A DNA stretch of 64,000 nt from Leadbetterella sp. (GCA_019638185.1 JAHBUH010000021.1:1-64000); one strand, 5' to 3'. Positions 1-8,226 are shown, counted from the first letter of the stretch. The notes: generated by a model from the sequence alone, not told the origin. Program-made: numbers and translations.

Positions 1-1
1 A

Positions 2-1792
2 TATGAGACGCCTACCCGGAAAATAAATGAAGCCTCATCGGTTCAATATGTCGATCCTTTATTAATGAACATACGCCCTTGGCAGCACGAAAGTACGGCA
101 CTTTTTGAGACAAGGGAAAGTGAAGAAGATGCCGAGATCCTATTTTACAATGTCGGCGCTGGTCAGGGTTTTGCGGTTTGTCTGCATTGTGGTAGAGCAG
201 AAACCGAGGTCACTAAATTGAATGACCATAAAAGGCTGCGCGGCGGAAAAAACAACAATAATGATGGAAACAATAGGTGTACGGGAAATGACAACCTATA
301 TGCCATTCGAACAAACATGATTCTCGGCGGGCGATTTAAAACTGATTTTTGTGAGTTAAGGGTTAAGGACGAGTACGACCGATATTCATCGGATAAGACT
401 TTGCTATATACTTTAGGAGCGGTACTAAGTAAGCAATTAGCTCATTTTTTGGCTATCGAAGAATCAGAAATTAGCTTTGGCGTAAAGAACTACGAGGGAT
501 TTTCGACCATTTTTATTTTTGACACTGCTAAAGGTGGGGCTGGCTATTCATCACAGTTTATTTCTTACGCAGATGAAATATTTAGGGAGGCGCGTGAGCT
601 TTTAAGCCGATGCAGCTGCGAACAAGCATGTACAAAATGCTTGATTGATCGGACAACACAATGGCATATAGACCGGTTAGATAAAAGACCTGTACTTCAA
701 TGGCTCACACGTATCGCAGATCAACAAGTACCGGAAGAAATTGCCTTTCAATATCCCAATGTGCAAACATTAAGTGGAGGCATTAAAAATGAGATAGGCC
801 GATTGCGTTACCTCAATAAAATCAAAGAAATTCGCCTATATGGCAAAGGGAACCCGGTTGATTGGGATTTCGATAAACTGCCGTCGATAACTAAGCTGCG
901 TGGAACTGCAAACATCGAATTTGTACTAACAGAGTGTCCGTCAACATTAAATGTACAGGAAAAAATTTCGATAATTCAATTAGCAGCCTGGTCAGGTCTG
1001 AAACAGTCTACCGCAAACCAAACTGGACCGCTTGAATTAGTATGCGAAATTATGAATACAGATGGTCAAATTACCGAGTATCTGACGAAAAGTTTTGAGA
1101 ACAGATTTAATGAAAATTGGGGAAACTCTACTGAGGGTAGAATTTATAAACGTCAAAAAAATGCATTTGAGGCATTAGAAGCGTTGACAATCAATATCGA
1201 CGAACAATCTATGGCTGAAGCATATATTGAGGAGCCGCATCAGGTACTGCTATCTAATGGAATTGCCGATTTATTGATAACCACTATTGGTGATAAATTA
1301 GACTTGAGTGAAAAAATGGAAAGCAAATCTTTTCGCGTAAAATATGCTGACAGATATTTAAAAACCCCATTTGGCTGTCTTTTACTTGTGCAATTTATTC
1401 AAAAAATCAGCTCATTGCTGAATTTTTCAATAGAAAGCTTTGAATTTGAAGGAATGTCCTTCATCGAAGACAGATCGCCGCGTTTGATTTATCATAACTT
1501 CAAGAATGCTACAGACCGCAATAATGCCGTAATTGATTTTTCAGAAGCTGTGGGAATTTCCAATGTTACGGCAGTTAACAACGACTTACCGCACTTCCGA
1601 TATTTCGAATTTGCAAATAACGAATTTAAAGTAACTATCCGTCCGGACGCAGGAATAGAACATGGCTGGTTTGTAAGCGATCAGACCTTTAAATTATATA
1701 ATCATCAAACGGGTCCCCACCAAACACTAGAAATAAAACAAAAAATTAACGGCAAACCATTGCTATATACGGTATCTGTCGAACATTTATAA
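2..1792 (+). CDS. DUF1998-containing protein, 3' part (5' end outside window)
   Basis: The frame is open to the left edge: no stop lies between base 2 and the ATG at 65, so the true start is upstream. Counted from that ATG, residues about 30-215 resemble the DUF1998 region found at the end of large DEAD/DEAH helicases and in DISARM DrmA/DrmB proteins. The visible signs are a CLHCGR cysteine pair, FDTAKGGAGYSSQF, and the closing cluster CSCEQACTKCLIDR, a probable zinc site. About 360 further residues follow that I cannot assign; they include a motif YADRYLKTP near residue 430. The gene is clearly AT-richer than the core genes to the right. A defence or DNA-processing role is inferred from the family only. 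The system it belongs to cannot be named without the upstream sequence. Confidence 0.72.
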   Translation, partial: YETPTRKINEASSVQYVDPLLMNIRPWQHESTALFETRESEEDAEILFYNVGAGQGFAVCLHCGRAETEVTKLNDHKRLRGGKNNNNDGNNRCTGNDNLYAIRTNMILGGRFKTDFCELRVKDEYDRYSSDKTLLYTLGAVLSKQLAHFLAIEESEISFGVKNYEGFSTIFIFDTAKGGAGYSSQFISYADEIFREARELLSRCSCEQACTKCLIDRTTQWHIDRLDKRPVLQWLTRIADQQVPEEIAFQYPNVQTLSGGIKNEIGRLRYLNKIKEIRLYGKGNPVDWDFDKLPSITKLRGTANIEFVLTECPSTLNVQEKISIIQLAAWSGLKQSTANQTGPLELVCEIMNTDGQITEYLTKSFENRFNENWGNSTEGRIYKRQKNAFEALEALTINIDEQSMAEAYIEEPHQVLLSNGIADLLITTIGDKLDLSEKMESKSFRVKYADRYLKTPFGCLLLVQFIQKISSLLNFSIESFEFEGMSFIEDRSPRLIYHNFKNATDRNNAVIDFSEAVGISNVTAVNNDLPHFRYFEFANNEFKVTIRPDAGIEHGWFVSDQTFKLYNHQTGPHQTLEIKQKINGKPLLYTVSVEHL

Positions 1793-1796
1793 AACG

Positions 1797-2137
1797 ATAA
1801 AGGCAGCAAATAAACATGTGCAAATTAGATATCAGGCATTGGATAAGTGCTTTTCTAATTTCAGTAGGATGTTTGATATCAATGATTTGGTTGAAGAATG
1901 TAATAAAGCCATTTACAATTATATCGGCTTATATGAAGACGTTAAAAAACGTCATGTTTATTAGGATATAATTTTTTATGGAAAGCAGCCAAGGTTGGTC
2001 AGTCGAGTTGAAGCGTAATAAAAATGGACAATGGGTACTGGGCCATTGCAATGTTGTCAAAAAATGGTATCCAAGTTGACGAAGGTGATACAAGTATTAT
2101 ACTAGATTTTCTATACCTTTTAGCAAAAATGGAATAA
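1797..2137 (+). pseudogene. Decayed N-terminus of a WYL-type transcriptional regulator
   Basis: Translating from 1797 gives a peptide opening ANKHVQIRYQALDKCF, then DLVEECNKAIYNY and EDVKKRHVY. From memory this closely follows the N-terminal helix-turn-helix region of Bacteroidota WYL-domain regulators. It is broken in at least three ways. The expected ATG is ATA at 1797. An in-frame TAG sits at 1962-1964. The next conserved stretch, FMESSQGWSVELKR, resumes only after a one-base shift at a run of six T (1972-1977). A further piece in another frame (2051-2137) ends at TAA. The WYL ligand domain is absent. WYL regulators often control defence islands, which fits the neighbour upstream. Family recognition is by eye only. 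Confidence 0.6.
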
Positions 2138-2278
2138 TTCAGATATAGATCAGGATTCCGAAACCTTAGGGAGAAATCGAACAACCAAAAAAGCGCCATA
2201 GAGATATCTCTAGGTTAGTTTTGAACAAATTTAACTCAAGAGCTAAAGATATTGACAATAGAAGTCGAACTCTAAATA

Positions 2279-2299
2279 ACCAGGCGGTAACAGCCTGGT
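2279..2299. other. Short inverted repeat in AT-rich gap
   Basis: A perfect 7-bp stem (ACCAGGC / GCCTGGT) with a 7-base loop lies in the AT-rich stretch between the WYL relic and the tRNA. No T-run follows on either strand, so a terminator is unlikely. I see no other gene in 2138-2316. Confidence 0.3.
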
Positions 2300-2316
2300 A
2301 GATATACTATTATGCT

Positions 2317-2353
2317 AAAAAATAAGGAGACGACTGATAATCAGTGTCTCCTT
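2317..2353 (-). terminator. Intrinsic terminator of tRNA-Glu
   Basis: Read on the minus strand, an 8-bp stem (AAGGAGAC with GTCTCCTT), a one-base bulge and five more pairs close a 3-base loop, followed by ATTTTTT. It starts four bases after the tRNA 3' end, so it should end the tRNA transcript. Confidence 0.75.
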
Positions 2354-2356
2354 AAG

Positions 2357-2428
2357 TGACCCTACGGGGAATCGAACCCCGGTTTCATCCGTGAAAGGGA
2401 CGTGTCCTAACCGCTAGACGATAGGGCC
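2357..2428 (-). tRNA. tRNA-Glu (anticodon UUC)
   Basis: The minus strand gives a 72-base cloverleaf. The acceptor stem is GGCCCTA paired with TAGGGTC, with one G-U pair. The D arm contains the typical glutamate TCGTCTAGCGGTTAGGA. The anticodon loop CTTTCAC reads UUC, and the T loop is GGTTCGATTCC. The discriminator is A and CCA is not encoded, consistent with the CCA-adding enzyme gene near 43 kb. The gene is solitary, with its own promoter and terminator. Its 3' end faces the AT-rich accessory block, the usual orientation for an integration site. Confidence 0.95.
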
Positions 2429-2500
2429 GGCTGGTCCCATAAATCGAAAAATAGCGTAACTTTTCACTTATGTCTCGACCTCGTTTCCGAAATCGAAGTG

Positions 2501-2508
2501 CAAAGGTA
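2501..2508 (-). promoter_or_regulatory. -7 promoter box for tRNA-Glu
   Basis: The minus strand reads TACCTTTG, a match to the TAnnTTTG box of the Bacteroidota primary sigma factor. It lies about 70 bases before the tRNA 5' end, leaving room for a short processed leader. I could not identify a convincing -33 element. Confidence 0.55.
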
Positions 2509-2621
2509 GAAGATTTATCCGGAGTTTCCAAACAGGTAAAAAGAATTTGAATAAAATATTTTCATCCCGTACTTTCTCAGATTTTTGCCCTATTTTAGCA
2601 GGGACCTTAAATAGTATATTC

Positions 2622-4340
2622 ATGAGCAAAGAACTTCGCTCCCGCGGGTGGTTTGGAAAACGCGATAAAGACGGCATCATTTACAGGAGCTGGATGAAAA
2701 ACCAGGGCATGCCTACTGATATGTTTGACGGCCGCCCGGTCATTGGCATCTGTAACACTTTCAGTGAGCTTACGCCCTGTAACGCCCACTTTAATGACCT
2801 GGCCGAGCGGGTCAAGCGGGGCGTGCTGGAAGCCGGTGGCTTCCCGGTGGAGTTTCCCGTCATGAGCCTGGGCGAGACCCTCCTGAAGCCTACCGCCATG
2901 CTTTTCCGTAACCTCGCCAGTATGGATACCGAGGAGTCTATCCGCGGAAACCCTATAGACGGGGTGGTACTGCTCACCGGTTGCGATAAAACCACGCCTT
3001 CTACCGTAATGGGCGCTGCCAGCGTAGGCCTGCCTACCATAGTGGTACCCGGTGGTCCCATGCTGAACGGCCATTACAAGGGCCAGACCATAGGCTCGGG
3101 CACCCATGTATGGAAGTTTGATGAAGATATGAAAACCGGCCGCATGACCCAGGAAGAATGCGAGTTTGCCGAAAGCTGCATGAGCCGCAGCATAGGCCAC
3201 TGCATGACCATGGGCACGGCCTCTACCATGGCCTGTATGGTGGAGTCATTGGGACTCACGCTCTCCGGGGCGGCGGCCATTCCGGCGGCGGATTCCCGTA
3301 AGCGGGTGCTGGCCCAGCTCAGCGGCAGGCGTATAGTGGAAATGGTGCGTGAAAACCTCACCATTGATAAGATCCTGACCCGTGAGGCCTTTGAAAATGC
3401 CATTAAGGTAAACGCTGCCGTGGGCGGCTCCTCTAACCTCATCATTCACCTGCTAGCCATTGCCGGGCGGGTGGGTGTAGAGCTTAACCTGGAGGATTTT
3501 GACCACCTGGGCAGCCGTATTCCGCTGCTGGTAAACCTGATGCCTTCGGGGAAATACCTCATGGAAGACTTCTACTACGCCGGCGGCCTGCCGGTGGTGC
3601 TGGATCAGCTCCGGAACGAGCTCCATGAGAATGTAGTGACCGTCACCGGTAAAAGCCATCATGAAAACATCGGTTCCGGCCAGGAATGCTACAATACGGA
3701 TGTTATAGCCCCCTGGTCTGCCCCAATCCAGGCCGAGGCCGGCATAGTGGTGGTGAAAGGTAACCTGGCAGAAAATGGCGCCGTGCTGAAGCCCTCAGCG
3801 GCCACTCCGGCCCTGATGAACCACACCGGCCGCGCAGTGGTCTTTGAAAGCATAGAAGATTACCATGCCCGCATAGATGATCCTGACCTGGATATTGACG
3901 AAACCTGCGTGATGGTTCTGAAATATGTGGGGCCTGTGGGGTACCCCGGTATGCCGGAAGTGGGAAATATGGCCCTGCCTAAAAAGCTGCTGCAAAAGGG
4001 CATCACAGACATGGTGCGTATTTCTGACGGACGCATGAGCGGTACGGCTTACGGCACGGTGGTGCTGCACGTATCGCCCGAGTCGGCCATTGGCGGCACC
4101 CTGGCCCTGGTAGAAAACGGTGATCTGATCCGCCTGGATGTGGAAAGCCGGCTGCTGCAGCTACTGGTGTCAGAGGAAGAGCTCGCCCGCCGGCGTGCCG
4201 CCTGGCAGTCGCCCGCGCCTGCGGCCACCCGCGGCTACGTGAGCATGTATATCCGGCATGTGATGGGTGCTGATCAGGGCGCTGACCTGGATTTCCTGAG
4301 GGGGAGCTCCGGGAGCGTGGTGACGCGGGATTCGCACTGA
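2622..4340 (+). CDS. IlvD/Edd family dehydratase, sugar-acid type
   Basis: This 572-residue protein belongs to the dihydroxyacid/sugar-acid dehydratase family, cytoplasmic Fe-S enzymes that remove water from 2,3-dihydroxy acids. The three cluster-binding cysteines are C53 (SELTPCN), C121 (LLTGCDKTTPS) and C194 (GHCMTMGTAS). Conserved GGPM and GRMSG motifs are present. The N-terminus (FGKRDKDGIIYRSWMKNQG) is typical of the pentonate/hexonate dehydratases, such as L-arabinonate or D-xylonate dehydratase, rather than of IlvD of valine synthesis. The ATG at 2622 is chosen; a TTG-initiated extension to 2547 adds 25 residues that do not look like the family. No other pentonate-pathway or branched-chain genes are nearby, so the substrate is open. 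Confidence 0.85.
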   Translation: MSKELRSRGWFGKRDKDGIIYRSWMKNQGMPTDMFDGRPVIGICNTFSELTPCNAHFNDLAERVKRGVLEAGGFPVEFPVMSLGETLLKPTAMLFRNLASMDTEESIRGNPIDGVVLLTGCDKTTPSTVMGAASVGLPTIVVPGGPMLNGHYKGQTIGSGTHVWKFDEDMKTGRMTQEECEFAESCMSRSIGHCMTMGTASTMACMVESLGLTLSGAAAIPAADSRKRVLAQLSGRRIVEMVRENLTIDKILTREAFENAIKVNAAVGGSSNLIIHLLAIAGRVGVELNLEDFDHLGSRIPLLVNLMPSGKYLMEDFYYAGGLPVVLDQLRNELHENVVTVTGKSHHENIGSGQECYNTDVIAPWSAPIQAEAGIVVVKGNLAENGAVLKPSAATPALMNHTGRAVVFESIEDYHARIDDPDLDIDETCVMVLKYVGPVGYPGMPEVGNMALPKKLLQKGITDMVRISDGRMSGTAYGTVVLHVSPESAIGGTLALVENGDLIRLDVESRLLQLLVSEEELARRRAAWQSPAPAATRGYVSMYIRHVMGADQGADLDFLRGSSGSVVTRDSH

Positions 4341-4345
4341 TAGCC

Positions 4346-5572
4346 TTAATTATACACCAGCCGGCTCAGTTCCTCCTCCGCAAACATCTCCCCGGCCAGC
4401 TCCTGCAGCCTGCCGGCGCGGATGGTGTCTATATCCCGGAAAATATCAGTGAGCGGCTCTACGTAGCCCAGATCCAGGATGCTCTTGGCCATCATCAGCA
4501 TATAGCCCTGCTTGCTTTCTTCAGCCATGGCCAGCTGGCCTTTGAGCTGGTCTTTGAGGGTTTTGAGCTGCATATCGCCCAGGGGCCTGCTCCGGAGCAG
4601 TTCCAGCTCTTTGCTGATCAGGCGGAAGGCCTTCTGTAAGTTACGGGCATCCGTACCAAAGAAAATGCTAAACAGCCCCGTATCCGAGTAAGACACCAGG
4701 CTGGCTTCTATCTGGTACACCAGGCCGTATTTTTCCCTCAGGGTAAGGTTAAAGCGGCTGTTCATGCCCGGTCCGCCCAAAAGGTTTACCAGCGCAAAAA
4801 ACGGGAGGCGGTCAGGGCTGGCCAGCTCAAAAGACGGCCGGCCTATGGCCACCTGGGCCTGGTTATTGTCTTTTTTAACGGTCACCTCCTTTTGGGTATA
4901 TCCGGCCGGACGGATCCGTACGCGCGGGCTTTTTTTCAGGGGAATATCCTTCAGGAACTTCTCCGCCACCTTCACCGCCTTTTTAAAATCCAGGTTGCCT
5001 ACTACGGACAGCACGGTGCGCTCCGTATCCAGGTTTTCATAAATAAAGCGGTTAAAGTCTTCCCGCGTGAAGCCCTTCACGCTCTCCTGCGTACCCAGGA
5101 TATTCACCCCCAGGGCATGGTCAGGAAACACCAGGCCGTCAAACTCATCCTGGATGGCGTCTTCGGGCGAGTCCAGGTACATGGCCATTTCCTCCAGGAT
5201 CACCCCCCGCTCCAGCTCCAGCTGTTTCTCCGGGAAGGTGCTGTTAAAGGCTATATCGGTCAGCAGGTCTACCGCCCGCACAAAGTGCTCGTCCAGCACG
5301 GAAGCGTAAAAACAGATCTTCTCTTTGGTGGTATAGGCGTTCAGTTCGCCGCCTACTGACTCCAGGCTATTGATAATGTGGTAAGATTTGCGTTTTTTTG
5401 TTCCTTTAAACGCCATATGCTCCCAGAAATGCGCCAGCCCGGCCTGATGAGGAAGTTCATCACGGCTGCCGATGTCAAACATGATACCGCAGTGCACCAC
5501 CTGTGTGCCGCTGACCTGTTTGTGTGCTATACGTATTCCGCTGGGGAGTGTAAAAATCTGATATTCAGACAT
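4346..5572 (-). CDS. M16 family zinc peptidase, single-unit
   Basis: A 408-residue insulinase-like peptidase without a signal peptide, so probably cytoplasmic. The inverted zinc motif is H48-F-W-E51-H52, and E128 in VILEEMAMYLDSPEDA supplies the third ligand at the usual spacing of about 76 residues. The second half carries the M16C-like fold with the family RxxLrekyGLVYQIEA region. It is the length of processing-peptidase/YmxG-type members. It ends 5 bases from the dehydratase (convergent). It starts 20 bases from the divergent BadF-type kinase, so their control regions must overlap each other's coding sequence. Confidence 0.9.
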   Translation of the reverse strand: MSEYQIFTLPSGIRIAHKQVSGTQVVHCGIMFDIGSRDELPHQAGLAHFWEHMAFKGTKKRKSYHIINSLESVGGELNAYTTKEKICFYASVLDEHFVRAVDLLTDIAFNSTFPEKQLELERGVILEEMAMYLDSPEDAIQDEFDGLVFPDHALGVNILGTQESVKGFTREDFNRFIYENLDTERTVLSVVGNLDFKKAVKVAEKFLKDIPLKKSPRVRIRPAGYTQKEVTVKKDNNQAQVAIGRPSFELASPDRLPFFALVNLLGGPGMNSRFNLTLREKYGLVYQIEASLVSYSDTGLFSIFFGTDARNLQKAFRLISKELELLRSRPLGDMQLKTLKDQLKGQLAMAEESKQGYMLMMAKSILDLGYVEPLTDIFRDIDTIRAGRLQELAGEMFAEEELSRLVYN

Positions 5573-5592
5573 AAATTAACCTGTATAATCCT

Positions 5593-6432
5593 ATGATCCT
5601 GCTGGCAGAAAGCGGTTCCACCAAAACAGACTGGAGGCTCCTGGGGGAAGCCGGCAGCTCTTTTGAGACCATTGGTCTTAATCCTTATTTTGTTAACAGC
5701 GATACCGTAGAAAAAGAACTCCGGCCGCACTTATCTCATGAAACACCATTTCCTATACGGGAAGTTCATTTTTACGGCACGGGAATCACAGATCCGGCTA
5801 AAGGAGACGTGGTGGCCCAGGGAATTCTCCGGGTGCTGGGCCAAACCGTGCCCGTTTATACCTATTCTGACGTGATCGCCGCGGCCCGCGCGCTGTTTGG
5901 TGATGCTGACGGCCTGGCGTGCATCCTGGGCACAGGCTCTAACACCTGCTACTGGGATGGCCGGGGCATAGCCTTCCAGGTACCGCCCCTGGGCTTCTGG
6001 CTGGGCGATGAAGGCTCCGGCGGCCACCTGGGAAAATCCCTCATCCTGGGTTACCTGCACCGTGAAATGCCTGCTAGCGTGCGCCAGCGCTTTGAAGACA
6101 TCTACGGCGCCAAAGACCGCCTGGAGATCCTGGATAACGCCTACCGCAAGGAGCGGCCCAATAAGTACTTTGCGCAGTTTTGTCCTTTCCTGCTGGAAAA
6201 TCAGCACGAGCCCTGGTGTGCTGAGCTCATCCGTGGCAGCTTCCGCCTCTTCTTTGAAAAATACCTGCTGAAATACCCGCAGATCCATCGGACAGAAACC
6301 GGCTGTGTGGGCTCAGTGGCCTATTATTTTGAAAGTATCCTGAAAGAAGTGGCCGCCGGCTATGGTTTGCAGATAGGGAAAGTGATCCAAAAACCCATCG
6401 ACGAGCTGGCTCTTTATCATCATCGGGGATAA
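5593..6432 (+). CDS. BadF/BadG/BcrA/BcrD-type ATPase, N-acetylglucosamine-kinase-like
   Basis: A 279-residue member of the sugar-kinase/Hsp70/actin ATPase fold. The phosphate-1 loop is ESGSTKTDWRL at residues 5-15, and the phosphate-2 region reads ACILGTGSNTCYWDG. A GDEGSGGHLGK stretch follows, as in eukaryotic-type N-acetylglucosamine kinases. Bacteroidota carry this form widely, and amino-sugar phosphorylation is the likely role by family. Substrate specificity cannot be read from sequence. It is transcribed away from the M16 peptidase gene and followed by an independent promoter at 6484. Confidence 0.82.
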   Translation: MILLAESGSTKTDWRLLGEAGSSFETIGLNPYFVNSDTVEKELRPHLSHETPFPIREVHFYGTGITDPAKGDVVAQGILRVLGQTVPVYTYSDVIAAARALFGDADGLACILGTGSNTCYWDGRGIAFQVPPLGFWLGDEGSGGHLGKSLILGYLHREMPASVRQRFEDIYGAKDRLEILDNAYRKERPNKYFAQFCPFLLENQHEPWCAELIRGSFRLFFEKYLLKYPQIHRTETGCVGSVAYYFESILKEVAAGYGLQIGKVIQKPIDELALYHHRG

Positions 6433-6483
6433 TTTTACATCATTCCTGACAAAAAGTATAAATAATCACTGCCTGAAAAAAGG

Positions 6484-6491
6484 TATATTTG
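6484..6491 (+). promoter_or_regulatory. -7 promoter box for the DUF983 gene
   Basis: TATATTTG is a perfect TAnnTTTG box. It overlaps the first base of an in-frame GTG at 6491, so that GTG cannot be translated from this promoter. This supports the ATG at 6515 as the start. Confidence 0.6.
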
Positions 6492-6514
6492 TGCTATCAA
6501 AAAAAAAGTTAAGA

Positions 6515-6937
6515 ATGGGTAAATTTACTTCTGCTATAAAAGAAGAATGTCCACGTTGTACCAAAGGTGATTTATTTCTATACAAAGACCATCTGCCATT
6601 TTCAGGAAAGCCTTTTAAAATGCACAAATACTGCCCGGAATGCGGTTTGAAATATGAAAAAGAACCGGGTTTTTTCTATGGGTCCATGTTTGTTTCCTAC
6701 GCCCTGAACGTAGCCCTGTTTGTAGCCATCCTCCTCGTTTATCTTTTCTTTTTCAGGGAACATTACGGCTGGATTCATTTTGCCGTGGTTTACCTAGTAG
6801 CCACTTTACTGATGACGGGCTTCATTTTCCGCTGGTCACGGTCGCTCTGGCTCACCATGCTCACCAAATACGAGCCTGAAAAAAGAGACGAAAGGCACCT
6901 CGAAATCATTAAGACGGAAGGGAATATCGGGAAATAA
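6515..6937 (+). CDS. DUF983 family membrane protein
   Basis: A 140-residue protein with an N-terminal CPRCTKGDLF and a second pair CPECG, together forming a likely zinc ribbon. Two strongly hydrophobic segments follow, roughly residues 58-82 and 88-110. This matches DUF983, whose function is not established. The ATG at 6515 is chosen because a -7 box overlaps the alternative GTG at 6491. It is monocistronic and convergent with rpsJ, with a shared hairpin between them. Confidence 0.85.
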   Translation: MGKFTSAIKEECPRCTKGDLFLYKDHLPFSGKPFKMHKYCPECGLKYEKEPGFFYGSMFVSYALNVALFVAILLVYLFFFREHYGWIHFAVVYLVATLLMTGFIFRWSRSLWLTMLTKYEPEKRDERHLEIIKTEGNIGK

Positions 6938-6966
6938 AAATGCCCGGAGCCTTCGGCTCCGGGCAT
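6935..6966 (-). terminator. Terminator of rpsJ
   Basis: A perfect 12-bp stem (ATGCCCGGAGCC / GGCTCCGGGCAT) with a 3-base loop at 6940-6966 is followed on the minus strand by a run of five T. On the plus strand no T-run follows, so it serves mainly rpsJ. Confidence 0.85.
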
Positions 6967-6988
6967 CTCAGATTTCGTGCAGGAATAA

Positions 6989-7294
6989 CTACACTTTGAT
7001 CTCTACGTCAACACCCGCAGGCAGTTCAAGCTTCATAAGAGCGTCTACCGTCTTAGGACTGGCCGAGAAAATATCAATAAGTCTTTTGTAAGTACTTAAC
7101 TGAAACTGCTCTCTTGACTTCTTGGAAACGTGAGGCGACCGTAAAACTGTAAATTTTTCGATACGCGTAGGAAGCGGAATAGGACCGCTCACTGTAGCAC
7201 CTGTAGATTTAACCGCCTTAACGATCTTCTCTGCTGAATTGTCCACCAGACTGTGGTCAAATGACTTCAGCTTAATTCTGATTTTTTGTGACAT
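6989..7294 (-). CDS. rpsJ: 30S ribosomal protein S10
   Basis: The 101-residue product is a full-length S10, recognisable by [15 protein letters not shown] at the N-terminus, [19 protein letters not shown] in the middle and [12 protein letters not shown] at the end. S10 sits in the 30S head and also binds NusB in antitermination. The gene is monocistronic: ispE is divergent upstream and the DUF983 gene is convergent downstream. It has its own -7 box and terminator. In most Bacteroidota, as I recall, rpsJ heads the S10 operon next to fusA, so this isolated position is unusual. Confidence 0.97.
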   Translation of the reverse strand: MSQKIRIKLKSFDHSLVDNSAEKIVKAVKSTGATVSGPIPLPTRIEKFTVLRSPHVSKKSREQFQLSTYKRLIDIFSASPKTVDALMKLELPAGVDVEIKV

Positions 7295-7358
7295 TTGGTT
7301 CTGATAAGTTTAAGTTAATAATGCCGTACGAAAGAACCATTTACTCCATACGGGGGCA

Positions 7359-7366
7359 CAAAATTA
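7359..7366 (-). promoter_or_regulatory. -7 promoter box for rpsJ
   Basis: The minus strand reads TAATTTTG (TAnnTTTG) 64 bases before the rpsJ start codon, giving a leader of roughly 55-60 bases. Confidence 0.55.
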
Positions 7367-7422
7367 GGGATTATTTTGCTTAATGTAAAAACTTTACTGA
7401 TTTTTGAGCAAAACTTTCCGGA

Positions 7423-8226
7423 ATGCTCGGTTTCTCGAACGCTAAAATTAACCTGGGTCTGAACATCACTGAAAAGCGGGCAGACGGCTATCATAACGTG
7501 GAGTCGGTCTTTTACCCGGTTCCCTGGGCCGACGTGCTGGAAGTGCTGCCGGCAGAAGATTTCTCCTTCACCACCTCCGGCCTGGATATCCCCGGCGAAA
7601 CCGCCCGGAACCTGGTCATGAAAGCCTGGCAGCTGCTGGCCCCTCCGGAAAAACAGGTGAAAATTCATCTTCATAAGATACTTCCCATGGGTGCGGGCAT
7701 CGGCGGCGGGTCTTCTAACGGAGCCTTTGCACTGAAGCTGATTAACCAGGTGTTACAGCTGGGTCTGAGCACAGAGGAGCTATGCAGCTATGCCGCCCGG
7801 CTGGGGAGCGACTGCCCCTTTTTCATTGAAAACCGGCCGGCCTTCTGCTACGGCAGAGGTACGGAAATGGAGCCCAGCCCGCTCAGCCTGGAAGGGAAAT
7901 ACCTGGTAATGGTGAACCCCGGCATCCATATTTCCACGGCCGAAGCCTACGCCGGCATCACTCCACGGAAAGCGGAAATCTCCGTGAAAGAGATCGTTAA
8001 AAAACCGGTGGCCGGGTGGAAAGGCCTGCTGGTAAATGATTTTGAAGCCCCATTGATCCGTAAACATCCGCTCATCGGTGAGATCAGGGATACCCTCTAC
8101 ACCCGAGGTGCCCTGTATGCCTCCATGACCGGCAGCGGCTCTACGGTATATGGAATCTGGGATCAGCCTGTAGATATTCCATCCCTTTTCCCTAAATTTA
8201 CGCATTGGTCAGGGTTACTTAGCTGA
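7423..8226 (+). CDS. ispE: 4-diphosphocytidyl-2-C-methyl-D-erythritol kinase
   Basis: A 267-residue GHMP kinase that phosphorylates CDP-methylerythritol in the MEP isoprenoid pathway. Family marks are AKINLGLNITEKRADGYHN at the N-terminus, the glycine-rich ATP loop PMGAGIGGGSSNGAFAL, LGSDCPFF in the middle and MTGSGSTVYGI at the C-terminus. It leads a same-strand run with the MazG-like gene 28 bases downstream. The ATG at 7423 gives the normal family N-terminus. Confidence 0.95.
   Translation: MLGFSNAKINLGLNITEKRADGYHNVESVFYPVPWADVLEVLPAEDFSFTTSGLDIPGETARNLVMKAWQLLAPPEKQVKIHLHKILPMGAGIGGGSSNGAFALKLINQVLQLGLSTEELCSYAARLGSDCPFFIENRPAFCYGRGTEMEPSPLSLEGKYLVMVNPGIHISTAEAYAGITPRKAEISVKEIVKKPVAGWKGLLVNDFEAPLIRKHPLIGEIRDTLYTRGALYASMTGSGSTVYGIWDQPVDIPSLFPKFTHWSGLLS

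Noticed and set aside
1999..2199. A 66-codon minus-strand frame in the AT-rich gap
   Set aside because: It overlaps the WYL relic on the other strand and shows no family feature.
2607..3200. A 197-codon minus-strand frame over the dehydratase gene
   Set aside because: The plus-strand dehydratase carries all three cluster cysteines in register; the antisense frame is a composition effect.
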